Shown here in pieces: positions 1 through 8,385 of a DNA stretch of 64,000 nt. This DNA comes from Mycolicibacterium sp. CR10 (GTDB taxonomy: Bacteria > Actinomycetota > Actinomycetes > Mycobacteriales > Mycobacteriaceae), in the NCBI RefSeq assembly GCF_005222675.1, contig NZ_STGE01000024.1, positions 124,001-188,000 of the forward strand, in the 5' to 3' direction. A program made the position numbers and the translations under genes. Within the stretch, counting starts at the first letter, position 1. Every line of letters starts with the position of its first letter. A model generated the notes under the pieces. The model saw only the letters and a list, made by a program, of their open reading frames with translations. It was not told the origin of the DNA and searched no databases.

Positions 1-1380
1 CTGTCCGCGGTCGGCGTCGGGGAGGCCGATCACATGAGCGACCGCCCCCGCATCGCGTTTGTGCAGCACCGCGGCGAGTGCCCTCTCCACCTCAGCGGGT
101 GCGACGTTGGCGCCCGAGGTCTTGATCATCGAGCCGGCGCGGCCGATGAAGTAGAACAGCCCGTCCGCGTCGCGGCGCACGAGATCGCCGGTGTGGAACC
201 AGCCGTCGGCGTCAAAGCATTCTTCCCGGCGGCGCCCGTAATACCCCTGCATCACGTGAGGGCCGCGGATGAGCAGCTCACCGACCGCCGTCGACCCGAC
301 GTCCCGCGCGGTGTCGGGGTCGATCACCCGGGCCTCGAACCCCGGCGCCAGGAACCCGTAGGAGCCGCGCCGGGACTCGGGTTGGTCGGACTCGTCCCCG
401 CTGAGCAGTAGCACGCTGCCCGCCTCGGTCATGCCGAGCATGTTATGGCGCAGTTCGGGGTCGGCCGGTCGGACCTCGGGAGCCATGATCGGGTAGAGGT
501 TGCCGCGCTGCATCGACGACAGGTCACGGCCCGCGAAGCTGCGATGGCGGGCCAGGTGCGCGATCCCGGCGATGAATCCGTTGGTGATGGTGGGCTTCTC
601 GGTCTCGAGCAGGTCGAGGGTGTCGCCGGCGTCGGTGGCGTTGGAACAGATCAGCGTCGCGCCCGCGACCAGGGTGGCGAGCAGGCCGAAGGCGAAGCCG
701 CCGATCCAGAAGAACGGGGAGTTGCAGAACAGCCTGTCCGCCTCGGTGAGTCGGCGGATGCCGTTGAGGTTGCGCTGGTGGGCAAGGAGTCCCGCGTGGG
801 TGTGGATGACGCCCTTGGGCCTGCTCGTCGAGCCGGACGTGTAGACGATCGCGAGCACGTCGCTTACGTCGACGTCGTCCTCCAGCGCAGTCACCACGCC
901 GTCGTCGGGTTCGTGTGGTCCCGGCACCTCGTCGATGAACAACACCCGGCGCAGCACCGGGGCCGCCGCGGTGTACAGGGGTTCCGGGCTATCAGGGGAG
1001 ATTGACAGCGCATCGCCGAGCCGCGCGACGTAGTCGTGGGCCCGATACGACCGTGTCGCAAGGAGTATGGCGACGTCACTGTCGAGCAGCTGGGCGCGCA
1101 GTTCCGGCGCGGTGCTGAACGTCGAGAACGGGATGACCACCGCACCGATCCTGGCTGCGGCGAGCATCGCGATCACGAACTGCGACCCGTTGGGGTAGAG
1201 CAGTCCGACATGGGTGCCCTTACCGACGCCGAGGGCGACGAGCCGACGGGCGAGTGCCGACGAGCGTCGGGCGGCCTCGGTGTAGGTGAGGCGCTCGTCG
1301 TCGCACACCAGTAGCGCCGCGTCGCCTCGCCGTCGTTGGCTGCGCAACACCTCGGCGACTGTCGGCCCGGTGGAGGTCAT
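1..1380 (-). CDS. AMP-dependent acyl-CoA ligase (3' end cut by window edge)
   Basis: ANL-superfamily acyl-CoA synthetase: activates a carboxylic acid with ATP and joins it to CoA. The frame is open from an ATG at 1380 to base 1 (460 codons), so the C-terminus with the usual catalytic lysine lies outside the window. The P-loop reads YTSGSTSRPKG near residue 175, and a GWFHTGDL motif followed by DGLFYFIGR marks the A7/A8 region. It is last in a leftward operon of crotonases and ligases, and its ATG overlaps the stop of the preceding ligase by 4 bp (ATGA), which implies translational coupling. Family assignment is firm; the substrate is unknown. The next gene is also a ligase, so the operon holds two non-identical ligases in tandem. 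Confidence 0.9.
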   Translation of the reverse strand, partial: MTSTGPTVAEVLRSQRRRGDAALLVCDDERLTYTEAARRSSALARRLVALGVGKGTHVGLLYPNGSQFVIAMLAAARIGAVVIPFSTFSTAPELRAQLLDSDVAILLATRSYRAHDYVARLGDALSISPDSPEPLYTAAAPVLRRVLFIDEVPGPHEPDDGVVTALEDDVDVSDVLAIVYTSGSTSRPKGVIHTHAGLLAHQRNLNGIRRLTEADRLFCNSPFFWIGGFAFGLLATLVAGATLICSNATDAGDTLDLLETEKPTITNGFIAGIAHLARHRSFAGRDLSSMQRGNLYPIMAPEVRPADPELRHNMLGMTEAGSVLLLSGDESDQPESRRGSYGFLAPGFEARVIDPDTARDVGSTAVGELLIRGPHVMQGYYGRRREECFDADGWFHTGDLVRRDADGLFYFIGRAGSMIKTSGANVAPAEVERALAAVLHKRDAGAVAHVIGLPDADRGQ

Positions 1381-2825
1381 ACCTGCGCGAAGTGGGTCCG
1401 GACGGCCTGCAGGTCGGGCTTGCCCGAGGGGGTCCGGGGGATCGCTTCGGTGATCGCGATCTCAGTCGGAATCTCGTAACGGGCCAGCCGTTTCTGCAGG
1501 AAGGCGAGCAGTTCCTCGCGGTCGGCCGTGCTGCCGGCGCGCAATTCGACGAGTGCCACCGGGGTCTCACCGAGGCGCGGGTCCGGGAGCCCGACCACCG
1601 CTGCACCCTGCACGGCGGGATGGCTCTCCAGCGCGGCGCGGACATCGTCGGGCATCACCTTGAAGCCGCCGCGGATGATGGCCTGATCGGCGCGCCCGAC
1701 GATCCAGACGAAGCCGTCGGCGTCGATGCGGGCCAGGTCGGTGGTCCGCATCCACCCCGACGTCGAATCCATCTGTGCCGGAATGACCTCGAGCAGCCCC
1801 TGCTGTCCGGTGTCCTGTGGGTTGCCGTTCTGGTCAACGATGCGAAGCCGTGCGCCGGGATTGGCGCGTCCGACACTGCCGCGCTTGTCCCGCCAATGCT
1901 TCTGGTGGTCGGCCAGCGTCCAGCCGGCGACCCCGCCGCCGAACTCGGTGGCCGCGTAGGACGTCAGCACCGGGATCCCGAACTTCGCGGTGAAGGCGTC
2001 GGCGTCGTCGGCCGACAGTGGCGCGGTACCCGAGGTGACCGCGCGGATACTCGCCAGATCGGCGCGCGTCAGCTCCGAGTGCAGCACCATCCGCAGCGCG
2101 GCAGGCACCAGGGACACCGCCCGCGGCCGGTGCTCGCGGACGGCGGCCGCCCACCGGTCGAGCTCGAACCGCCGCAGCAGGACGAACGGACGGGCTTCGG
2201 CGATGCAGAGCAGGACCCGGAACACGCCGCCGATATGCACCAGCGGGGAGTTCACGATCGCCACGCCCTGTCGCAGTTCGGCTGGCGCGGAGGATGTCTC
2301 GGGATCCGTGCCGATGACGCTGCGGGCCAGCATGTCGTAGGTGAGGTCGACACGCTTCGGCGGGCCGGTGGTGCCGCTGGTCAGCATCCAGACCGCGACA
2401 CCGGGGCGGCCGGGATCGTCGGATGCGGTGCCCGGTGTGACCTCGGGCGCGGTGTCGAGATCGCGGATCGCGACGCGGCTCGCCGTGCTGGACGGCGGCA
2501 TCAGTGCGGCCAGATCGGCGTCGAGGCCGATGATCACCGGCAGCTGGAGTGCCTCGATATCGGCTCTGGTGCGGTCGTCGCCGCGCGACGGGTTGATCAC
2601 CACGACGGTGCCGCCGGCGGCCAGCACGCCGAGCAATGCGGCGACGTGAGCGGGTTCGTTGCGCAGCATGATGCCGACCCGGCCGCGGCCGGATACCGCC
2701 GCAATCTGTCGGGCCGAGGTCGCGACCTGTCCCCAGGTGAACCACTCACCCTCGAACTGGATCGCCGACGCGGCGGGGTTCAGGCCGAGAACGTGATCGA
2801 TGCGCTCCGAAAGGACTTGACCCAT
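1377..2825 (-). CDS. AMP-dependent acyl-CoA ligase
   Basis: A 482-residue ANL-superfamily ligase, slightly short for the family. The P-loop is LTSGTTGPPKRV (the usual Lys-Gly is Lys-Arg), followed by a TTDLARIDADGFVWIVGR hinge region and the catalytic-lysine motif TPSGKPD near the C-terminus. The start ATG overlaps the stop of the upstream crotonase by 1 base (TGATG), and the stop overlaps the ATG of the next ligase. It sits in a tightly packed leftward operon of three crotonases and two ligases, so it probably activates a carboxylate fed into the same ring-opening or beta-oxidation-like route. The substrate cannot be deduced. Confidence 0.9.
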   Translation of the reverse strand: MGQVLSERIDHVLGLNPAASAIQFEGEWFTWGQVATSARQIAAVSGRGRVGIMLRNEPAHVAALLGVLAAGGTVVVINPSRGDDRTRADIEALQLPVIIGLDADLAALMPPSSTASRVAIRDLDTAPEVTPGTASDDPGRPGVAVWMLTSGTTGPPKRVDLTYDMLARSVIGTDPETSSAPAELRQGVAIVNSPLVHIGGVFRVLLCIAEARPFVLLRRFELDRWAAAVREHRPRAVSLVPAALRMVLHSELTRADLASIRAVTSGTAPLSADDADAFTAKFGIPVLTSYAATEFGGGVAGWTLADHQKHWRDKRGSVGRANPGARLRIVDQNGNPQDTGQQGLLEVIPAQMDSTSGWMRTTDLARIDADGFVWIVGRADQAIIRGGFKVMPDDVRAALESHPAVQGAAVVGLPDPRLGETPVALVELRAGSTADREELLAFLQKRLARYEIPTEIAITEAIPRTPSGKPDLQAVRTHFAQV

Positions 2826-3610
2826 CAGCGAATCCGCGGGGCTCTCTTGGTGGTGCCGTCGGTGCGCGCCGCCAACTCGGCCTTGGCGATCGGATTCCCC
2901 AGTCGGGTGTAGATGAGGCCCTGGTCCATGGCGGCCCGATACGGTTTGTCCAGGGACTCCCAGATCGCCTTGACGGTGCCCTGGGTGGCGGTCGGAGGTT
3001 TGGCGGCGATCGTCGTCGCGATCTCATCGGCCCGGCGCCAGAGTTCCTCCTCGGCAACCACTTCGGTGACCAGCCCGATCCGCAGCGCGGTCTGCGCGCT
3101 CACCCGTTCGTCATTGCCCATCAGCGCCATCCGCAGCGTGTCCCCGAGCCCGATGCGGCGCATCAACCCGATCGGCTCGAGCGCGGACACCAGTCCTGCG
3201 CTGACATGGGAGTCGAAGAACGTCGCTCCCTGCGAGCAGATCACCACGTCGGCCTCGTTGACGAAGTACAGCGCGCCTGCGGTGCACATGCCCTGTACGG
3301 CACACACCACCGGCTTCCACATCTTCTGCCACTTCGGGCTGAGCAGCTCACCGGGATCTTCGTGGTTCCAGACGATCTCGGGTTGGCCGTAGCTCGACTT
3401 GACGTCGAGTCCGGCGCTGAACGCCCGTTCGCCCGCCGCGCGCAGCACCACCGCGTTGATGGCCTCGTCGCCCTTGATGATGTGCCAGATGTCCTTCATC
3501 TCGTGACACATCGTGCGGTTGAAGGAGTTCAGCGCCTCGGGGCGGTTCAATGTGACCGTGGCGACGCGCGTGTCGTGGTCGAGGTCGAGGAGGATGGTGT
3601 CGAAACTCAT
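2825..3610 (-). CDS. crotonase-fold protein (enoyl-CoA hydratase/isomerase family)
   Basis: About 261 residues, normal crotonase length. The N-terminal TVTLNRPEALNSF and the oxyanion-hole segments SAGLDVKS and VQGMCTAGAL are present. The position of the first catalytic glutamate of classical enoyl-CoA hydratase is Tyr (GALYFV), and the second falls in FFDSHVSAGLV, which has no glutamate there. It is therefore probably not a simple hydratase; hydrolase, lyase or isomerase chemistry is possible. I chose the ATG at 3610 because it forms an ATGA overlap with the upstream crotonase stop; an in-frame ATG at 3616 is the alternative. It is closely related to the adjacent upstream gene, which suggests duplication or a hetero-oligomer. 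Confidence 0.88.
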   Translation of the reverse strand: MSFDTILLDLDHDTRVATVTLNRPEALNSFNRTMCHEMKDIWHIIKGDEAINAVVLRAAGERAFSAGLDVKSSYGQPEIVWNHEDPGELLSPKWQKMWKPVVCAVQGMCTAGALYFVNEADVVICSQGATFFDSHVSAGLVSALEPIGLMRRIGLGDTLRMALMGNDERVSAQTALRIGLVTEVVAEEELWRRADEIATTIAAKPPTATQGTVKAIWESLDKPYRAAMDQGLIYTRLGNPIAKAELAARTDGTTKRAPRIR

Positions 3611-4413
3611 CGACATTTCCAGTTGGGTGTGCGCTTTTCGACGAACGCCAGCGGCCCCTCGTGCGCGTCCTCGGTGCGCAGCACCCGCTCGCGGAACGTC
3701 TCGGCCAGGATCTCGCCCTCCAGCAGCGGTAGGTCGAGGGTTTTGTGGATCGCCAACCGGGTGCCCCGCACCGCAAGCGGCGCATTGGAATTGACGATGC
3801 CCGCGATCTCGTGCGCCCGTTCCAGGAGCTTGTCGTGCTCGACGACCTCGGTGATCATCCCGAGGTCGTAGGCGCGCTCGGCGCTCATCCTCTCGTGCTT
3901 GCCCATCAGGGCCATCCGCAGCGCGACCGAGCGGGGCAGGGCCCGGGCCAGCCGTACCATCTCCCGCGCGGCGACCAGGCCGATGCTCACATGGGGATCG
4001 AAGAACGTGGCCTTGTCGGAGGCGATGACGATGTCGCCGGTGGTGACCCAGTCCAGGCCGGCACCACAACAGATGCCGTTGATGGCGGCCAGCACCGGCT
4101 TGGCCATCCGGCGGAACGGAGGAGTGCCCTCCTGCGGCGCCTCCCACTGGTCGTAGGTCGACAGGTAGGGGCGCTCGTAGATCACCTTGCCGTCCTCGGG
4201 GATCTCCCTTACGTCGGCGCCGGTGCAGAACGCCCGACCCGTTCCGGTGACGATCATCAGCCAGATGTTGTCGTCGCCCTCGGCTTCGTCGTAGGCGGCG
4301 CGCAGTTCGGTGACCATGTGGGGTGACAGCGCGTTGAGCGCCTCGGGCCGGTTCAGCGTGATGGTGGCCGTGTGCCCGTCGACGTCGTAGCCGATGGTGT
4401 CATATGTCGTCAC
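3607..4413 (-). CDS. crotonase-fold protein (enoyl-CoA hydratase/isomerase family)
   Basis: A 268-residue crotonase. It begins at GTG 4413, preceded by a purine-rich GAAGGGAAG ribosome-binding site; no in-frame ATG fits. Crotonase landmarks: TITLNRPEALNAL, AFCTGADVRE and INGICCGAGLDW. At the two classical glutamate positions it has Asp (GAGLDW) and His (FFDPHVSIGL), so the chemistry may differ from hydration. The FFD-x-HVS-x-GLV block is shared with the next gene (2825-3610), so the two are paralogues. It follows another crotonase by 14 bp in the same leftward operon. Confidence 0.88.
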   Translation of the reverse strand: MTTYDTIGYDVDGHTATITLNRPEALNALSPHMVTELRAAYDEAEGDDNIWLMIVTGTGRAFCTGADVREIPEDGKVIYERPYLSTYDQWEAPQEGTPPFRRMAKPVLAAINGICCGAGLDWVTTGDIVIASDKATFFDPHVSIGLVAAREMVRLARALPRSVALRMALMGKHERMSAERAYDLGMITEVVEHDKLLERAHEIAGIVNSNAPLAVRGTRLAIHKTLDLPLLEGEILAETFRERVLRTEDAHEGPLAFVEKRTPNWKCR

Positions 4414-4427
4414 GTACTTCCCTTCGT

Positions 4428-5234
4428 CTATCTGCCCTGGAAGTCCGGTGCTCGTCGCTCCCGGAACGCGGCCAGGCCCTCTTTGAAATCCATTGTTCGG
4501 CAGGAGAGTTCGAGGCTGGCGAGCTCGTGGTTCATCGACTGTGCCAGGCTGGCGGTCAGGCCGTAGTTGATGGCCTGCTTGGCCAGACCGATCGCCACCG
4601 TGGGGCCCGCCGCCAGGCGCGCCAGTAGCTCCTCGGTGGCGGCGCCGAGCTGCTCGGCGCTGACGGAGTCGTGGATCAACCCCCAGTCGGCGGCGCCGGC
4701 GCCGGCGACCTTCTCGCCGAGCAGCAGCATGCGTTTGGCCCGGGCTACCCCAGCGAGCCGGGGCAGCAGCCAGGTCGCGCCGGAGTCGGGGCTGAACCCC
4801 CGGTCGACGAAGGGCTCCCACAGCGTTGCGTCGGAGGCGGCCACGGTGAAGTCGGCGGCCAGCGCGAGGTTGCAGCCGAGGCCGGCGGCCCACCCCTGCA
4901 CGCTGCACACCACCGGCAGTTGGATCAATGCGATGAGCTCGACCAGTCGATTCGCGGTGTGGGGGATGCGGCGGGTGAGGTCGCCGGTCCGGGGCCTGCT
5001 GCCGTCGCTGTTGGTGGCGACCCAGTCGGCACCCGCGCAGAAGTCCCCGCCGGCGCCGGTCAGATGGACGGCGCGCAGCGAGTCATCGGTGGCGGCCGCG
5101 GTCAGGATTCCGACGAGGTCGTCGATCATGCTGTGAGTCAACGAGTTACGCCGAGAAGGTCGGTCCAGGGTGATGCGCAGGACGGACCCGCTCGTATGCT
5201 GCCGTACCGCTCCAGCGTCCGCGTCGTCACCCAC
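4428..5234 (-). CDS. crotonase-fold protein, isomerase-like (PaaG-type pattern)
   Basis: A 268-residue crotonase and first gene of the leftward operon. It starts at GTG 5234 with GAGG about 9 bases upstream. Oxyanion-hole segments FCAGADW and VQGWAAGLGC are present. The two hydratase glutamates are missing (Asn in GLGCNLAL; Phe after WEP), but an acidic residue occurs in RGFSPDSGATW, the pattern of enoyl-CoA isomerases such as PaaG or ECI. An isomerase role moving a double bond before the downstream crotonases act is therefore plausible. The gene diverges from the GntR regulator at 5333. Confidence 0.88.
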   Translation of the reverse strand: MGDDADAGAVRQHTSGSVLRITLDRPSRRNSLTHSMIDDLVGILTAAATDDSLRAVHLTGAGGDFCAGADWVATNSDGSRPRTGDLTRRIPHTANRLVELIALIQLPVVCSVQGWAAGLGCNLALAADFTVAASDATLWEPFVDRGFSPDSGATWLLPRLAGVARAKRMLLLGEKVAGAGAADWGLIHDSVSAEQLGAATEELLARLAAGPTVAIGLAKQAINYGLTASLAQSMNHELASLELSCRTMDFKEGLAAFRERRAPDFQGR

Positions 5235-5332
5235 CCGGGCACCTCATTTCGGAGACTATACAGATAGCCATACAGTTGTTGGTACGGTTACTATCCTGTA
5301 CAACTTAGCAAGGAAAGGCCGTTGAGGGAACA
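5235..5332. promoter_or_regulatory. divergent promoter region, crotonase operon / GntR gene
   Basis: 98 bp between the leftward crotonase-ligase operon and the rightward GntR gene. It is AT-richer than its surroundings. It holds a direct repeat ATACAG (5258-5263 and 5270-5275) and an imperfect inverted arrangement GTTGGTAC ... GTACAAC between about 5277 and 5303, which could be GntR operator half-sites. GntR proteins often repress their own divergent operon. The site assignment is inference; I do not see the island's 21-bp motif here. Confidence 0.45.
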
Positions 5333-6109
5333 GTGCCGGCACAGCGCATCCGACAGCCGCGAGTGGCAGAGCTCGTGGCTTCCCGGCTGCGCGACGACAT
5401 CCTGACGGGGCGGCTCAAGGAGGGCGATGTGTTGCCCTCGCAGGAGAGCCTTTTCGCCGAGTTCGGGGTCAGCCCACCGGCCGTGCGGGAGGCGATTCAC
5501 ATCCTGGAGTCCGACGGGTTGATTTCCGTGCGGCGAGGCAACGTCGGTGGCGCGGTGGTGCATCTGCCTTCGGCGGACCGGACCGCACAGATGATCAGCA
5601 TGGTGCTGCAGACGCGCGCCGCGACGCCCGGCGATGTCAGCGAGGCCCTGCTGCATCTGGAACCGATCTGCGCGGGGATGTGCGCCGCTCGCGAGGACCG
5701 CATGAGCGAGGTGGTGCCGCACCTGCAGGCGGCGATCGACGTGCAGACCGAGCAGTTCGACACGCCATCGCGCTACGTGCCCAACGCCCGTCGTTTCCAC
5801 GAGGCGGTCGTCTCGCGGTGCGGCAACGAACCGATGATCCTGCTGATCGGTTCGCTCGAAGTCATCTGGACGGCGCACGAGTCGTCGGTGTGGAGCGACG
5901 AACGCCATCCCGGCGATCCGATGGAGCCCAAGACGATGCGGGCGGCGCTGCGGGACCACCGCCGGCTTCTCGAGGCCATCATCGACGGCAATTCGGCCCG
6001 CGCAACGAGGCTGGCCCAGGACCACCTGGCGGTCGCGCGCCGCAACACGCTTGCCGCCGGCAATGACAAAACCATTGAGGCCAAGCTCATCTCGAGCCAC
6101 GAGCGCTGA
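5333..6109 (+). CDS. GntR-family transcriptional regulator (FadR/FCD subfamily)
   Basis: A 258-residue DNA-binding regulator. An N-terminal winged helix-turn-helix lies at about residues 10-75 (typical LPSQESLFAEFGVSPPAVREAI and SDGLISVRRGNVGG). A helical C-terminal ligand-binding domain of FCD type follows, with ARRFHEAVV and a late LLEAIIDGN-x-ARA helix. Translation starts at GTG 5333 behind GAGGGAA. It is divergent from the crotonase/ligase operon and 23 bp upstream of another crotonase, so it probably senses an acyl-CoA or organic-acid intermediate and controls these neighbours. The effector is unknown. Confidence 0.92.
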   Translation: MPAQRIRQPRVAELVASRLRDDILTGRLKEGDVLPSQESLFAEFGVSPPAVREAIHILESDGLISVRRGNVGGAVVHLPSADRTAQMISMVLQTRAATPGDVSEALLHLEPICAGMCAAREDRMSEVVPHLQAAIDVQTEQFDTPSRYVPNARRFHEAVVSRCGNEPMILLIGSLEVIWTAHESSVWSDERHPGDPMEPKTMRAALRDHRRLLEAIIDGNSARATRLAQDHLAVARRNTLAAGNDKTIEAKLISSHER

Positions 6110-6132
6110 GATCCAACCGACAGGAAGCCACC

Positions 6133-7026
6133 ATGACCGCCGCCGCCGATGACCGTGTGCTCTTCGAGGCCGACAGGGACAAGCGCATCGCGACCATCAC
6201 GCTGAACAACCCTGCGCAGCGCAACTCGTATGACGCCTCGATGCGGGAGTTGCTTGCGCGCTACCTCGACGACGTCGCCGAGGACGACGACCTCACCGTG
6301 GTGCTCCTGCGCGGGGCCGAGGGAGTGTTCAGCACCGGGGCAGACATGAACAACGCCTACGGCTGGTATGGCGATGAGCGCTCGCGCGAAGAGCCGCGTA
6401 GAAGCCGGCCGAGTCAGCGTCGTCGACTGACGGTGGATCGTAAGTCGTTTGGCTTCTATCACAACCTGATGGGCTTTCCGAAGGTCACTGTCGGCGAGAT
6501 CAACGGCTACGCGCTCGGTGGCGGTTTCGAGATGGCGCTGATGACCGACATCTCAGTGATCGGCCGCACGACGAAGATCGGGATGCCCGCCACCCGCTTC
6601 CTCGGCCCCGCGTTGGGCAGCCTGCACATGTTCTTCCATCGGCTGGGCCCGGTGCTCGCGCGGCGCATGCTGCTCACCGGCGACATCATCGAGGCCGGCG
6701 AGATCGAGCACCTCGGAATCTTCACCGACACCTGTGACGCCGGCGCGGTCACGGCGCGTGCCCGGTACTGGGCGGAGAAGGCCGCGAAGATGCCCGCCGA
6801 CGGCGTCGTCATCGCCAAGGAGGCGTTCCGACTGGTCGAGCAGAGCCAGGCGTACCAGGGCGAGGAAGTGGCGAGCTACCTGTTCCACGCGTACGGGACG
6901 AACCTTCAGTTCGCGCCCGGTGAGTTCAACTTCGTCAAGACCCGCGCTCAGCACGGCACCAAGGAGGCGTTCCGGCTGCGGGATGAGCATTTCTTCGTCC
7001 CCGAGCCGGCCCCGAGCCCTGAGTGA
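6133..7026 (+). CDS. enoyl-CoA hydratase/isomerase family protein
   Basis: A 297-residue crotonase with ATG 6133 preceded by AGGAAG. ATITLNNPAQRNSYD, FSTGADMNN and INGYALGGGFEMAL define the CoA-binding and oxyanion-hole elements. The first catalytic glutamate is retained (GGFEMAL); the second is Ala (KIGMPATRF). A basic insertion (REEPRRSRPSQRRR) follows the first oxyanion segment, around residues 88-103. It sits directly after the GntR gene and before a thiolase, so it is probably co-regulated. Hydratase or isomerase function is plausible; the substrate is unknown. Confidence 0.88.
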   Translation: MTAAADDRVLFEADRDKRIATITLNNPAQRNSYDASMRELLARYLDDVAEDDDLTVVLLRGAEGVFSTGADMNNAYGWYGDERSREEPRRSRPSQRRRLTVDRKSFGFYHNLMGFPKVTVGEINGYALGGGFEMALMTDISVIGRTTKIGMPATRFLGPALGSLHMFFHRLGPVLARRMLLTGDIIEAGEIEHLGIFTDTCDAGAVTARARYWAEKAAKMPADGVVIAKEAFRLVEQSQAYQGEEVASYLFHAYGTNLQFAPGEFNFVKTRAQHGTKEAFRLRDEHFFVPEPAPSPE

Positions 7027-7058
7027 TCTGGCCCACGTACTGCCAGCGCTACATTATC

Positions 7059-7079
7059 TGCTACTTTTGTAAAGTTCGT
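7059..7079. promoter_or_regulatory. possible operator upstream of thiolase (inverted repeat)
   Basis: ACTTTTGTAAAGT (7063-7075) is a perfect inverted repeat, arms ACTTT/AAAGT around TGT, in the 78-bp gap between the crotonase stop and the thiolase ATG. A similar ACTT-5 bp-AAGT core occurs at 19540-19560. It could be a regulator site, perhaps a divergent relative of the island's 21-bp motif. No matching regulator can be named. Confidence 0.35.
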
Positions 7080-7104
7080 TCACGCTGAAACCGAGGTCGA
7101 GAAC

Positions 7105-8280
7105 ATGCCAACACCCGTCATCGTCGGAGCCGCCAGGACGGCCATCGGCCGGTCCTTCAAGGGCACCCTTGTCAACACGCCGCCCGAGACCCTGATCACG
7201 ACCGTTCTTCCCGAGGTGGTGCGGCGATCCGGCGTCGACCCGGCTGACATCGACGACATCATCTTCGCCGAATCCCATTACGGTGGTGGCGATCTGGCGC
7301 GCTACGCGGCCACTGCATGCGGTCTCGAGCATGTCCCGGGGCAGTCGGTCAACCGGCACTGCGCAGGCAGCCTTACCGCGATCGGCAATGCGTCGGCGCA
7401 GATCGGCTCCGGCATGGAGCGGGTGCTGATCGCCGGTGGTGTGCAGTCGCTGTCGATGACGCCGCTGACGAACTGGCGGATCCCGGGGCCGGAGCTGAAG
7501 TTCGAGGAGCGGTGGATGCCACCCACCCATGTCGAGACGCCCGACGCGCCGGCCAAGGACATGTCGATCACCGTCGGCTGGAACACCGCCCAGGCCGTCG
7601 GCATCACCCGTGAGGAGATGGACGCCTGGGCCGCGCGCTCACACCAGCGCGCGATCGCGGCCATCGACGCGGGCAAGTTCGTCGACGAGATCATCCCGCT
7701 CAAGGTGGAACTGCCCGACGGTTCGGTGATCGACTTCAGCGTCGACGAGTTCCCCCGCCGCGACACCACCGTCGAGAAACTGGCCGGTCTGAAGGTCCTG
7801 CACCCGGAGATCGAGGGGTTCTCGATCACTGCGGGCAACAGCAGCGGCACCAACGATGCAGCGGCGGGCGTCGCCCTCGTGGAGAGCGACTACGCCGCGG
7901 CGAACGGGCTGAACGTGATGGCGACCGTGAAGGCGTGGGCGTCGGCGGGCGTCACCCCGCGCGACTGCGGTCTCGGCGCGCTGAAGGCCATCAGCAAGGT
8001 GCTCGACCGCGGCGGACTGACCGCATCCGACGTCGCTCTGTGGGAGATCAACGAGGCCTTCGCGTCCGTGCCGATTGCGGCGTGCAAGGAGTTCGGGCTC
8101 GACGAGGAACTGGTCAACTTCTCCGGAAGCGGCTGCAGCCTCGGTCACCCGATCGCCGCCTCCGGCGCCCGGATGGTCACGACGCTGGTCTACGAACTGC
8201 AGCGCCGCGGCGGCGGCATCGGAGTCGCGGCGATGTGTGCCGGCGGCGGCCAGGGCGGCGCCGTCATCATCGAGGTCTAA
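7105..8280 (+). CDS. acetyl-CoA acetyltransferase (thiolase)
   Basis: A 391-residue thiolase II-type enzyme: cleaves 3-oxoacyl-CoA with CoA to release acetyl-CoA, or the reverse. All expected catalytic elements are visible: nucleophilic Cys86 in SVNRHCAGSL, NEAFAS, the histidine in GHPIAASGAR, and the second cysteine in MCAGGGQGG near the C-terminus. Start ATG 7105. Compared with the thiolase-like protein at 17458-18603 this is the canonical, fully equipped thiolase and the likely chain-shortening enzyme of the island. It follows the GntR-crotonase genes and ends at a hairpin repeat shared with two other loci. Confidence 0.95.
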   Translation: MPTPVIVGAARTAIGRSFKGTLVNTPPETLITTVLPEVVRRSGVDPADIDDIIFAESHYGGGDLARYAATACGLEHVPGQSVNRHCAGSLTAIGNASAQIGSGMERVLIAGGVQSLSMTPLTNWRIPGPELKFEERWMPPTHVETPDAPAKDMSITVGWNTAQAVGITREEMDAWAARSHQRAIAAIDAGKFVDEIIPLKVELPDGSVIDFSVDEFPRRDTTVEKLAGLKVLHPEIEGFSITAGNSSGTNDAAAGVALVESDYAAANGLNVMATVKAWASAGVTPRDCGLGALKAISKVLDRGGLTASDVALWEINEAFASVPIAACKEFGLDEELVNFSGSGCSLGHPIAASGARMVTTLVYELQRRGGGIGVAAMCAGGGQGGAVIIEV

Positions 8281-8300
8281 TCCCCGCCGGTCCCTGTTCC

Positions 8301-8361
8301 GCCGAAACGGCATTCCAGCAGACAAAGTGCGAGTGAGTACCTGCTGGAATGCCATTTCGGC
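8301..8361. terminator. conserved hairpin repeat, family A copy 1 (bidirectional terminator-like)
   Basis: 21-bp arms GCCGAAACGGCATTCC... (8301-8321) and ...GGAATGCCATTTCGGC (8341-8361) with one mismatch and a 19-nt loop. It sits between the convergent thiolase (stop 8280) and TetR gene (stop 8386). Arms and loop (xxAAAGTGCGAGTG...) recur at 22194-22260 and 45449-45513. There is no T-tract, as is common for mycobacterial terminators; the sequence conservation suggests a dispersed repeat family. Confidence 0.75.
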
Positions 8362-8385
8362 GCAGGGTTACCGGCGCAGGGTTGG

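Noticed and set aside
1392..2912. 506-codon plus-strand open frame over the acyl-CoA ligase
   Set aside because: Gly/Arg-rich product without motifs; the minus-strand ligase has all ANL motifs and coupled overlaps.
7059..7079. Eighth copy of the island operator
   Set aside because: The TACT and AGTT elements are 4 bp closer together than in the island motif, so it was kept only as a separate weak inverted repeat.
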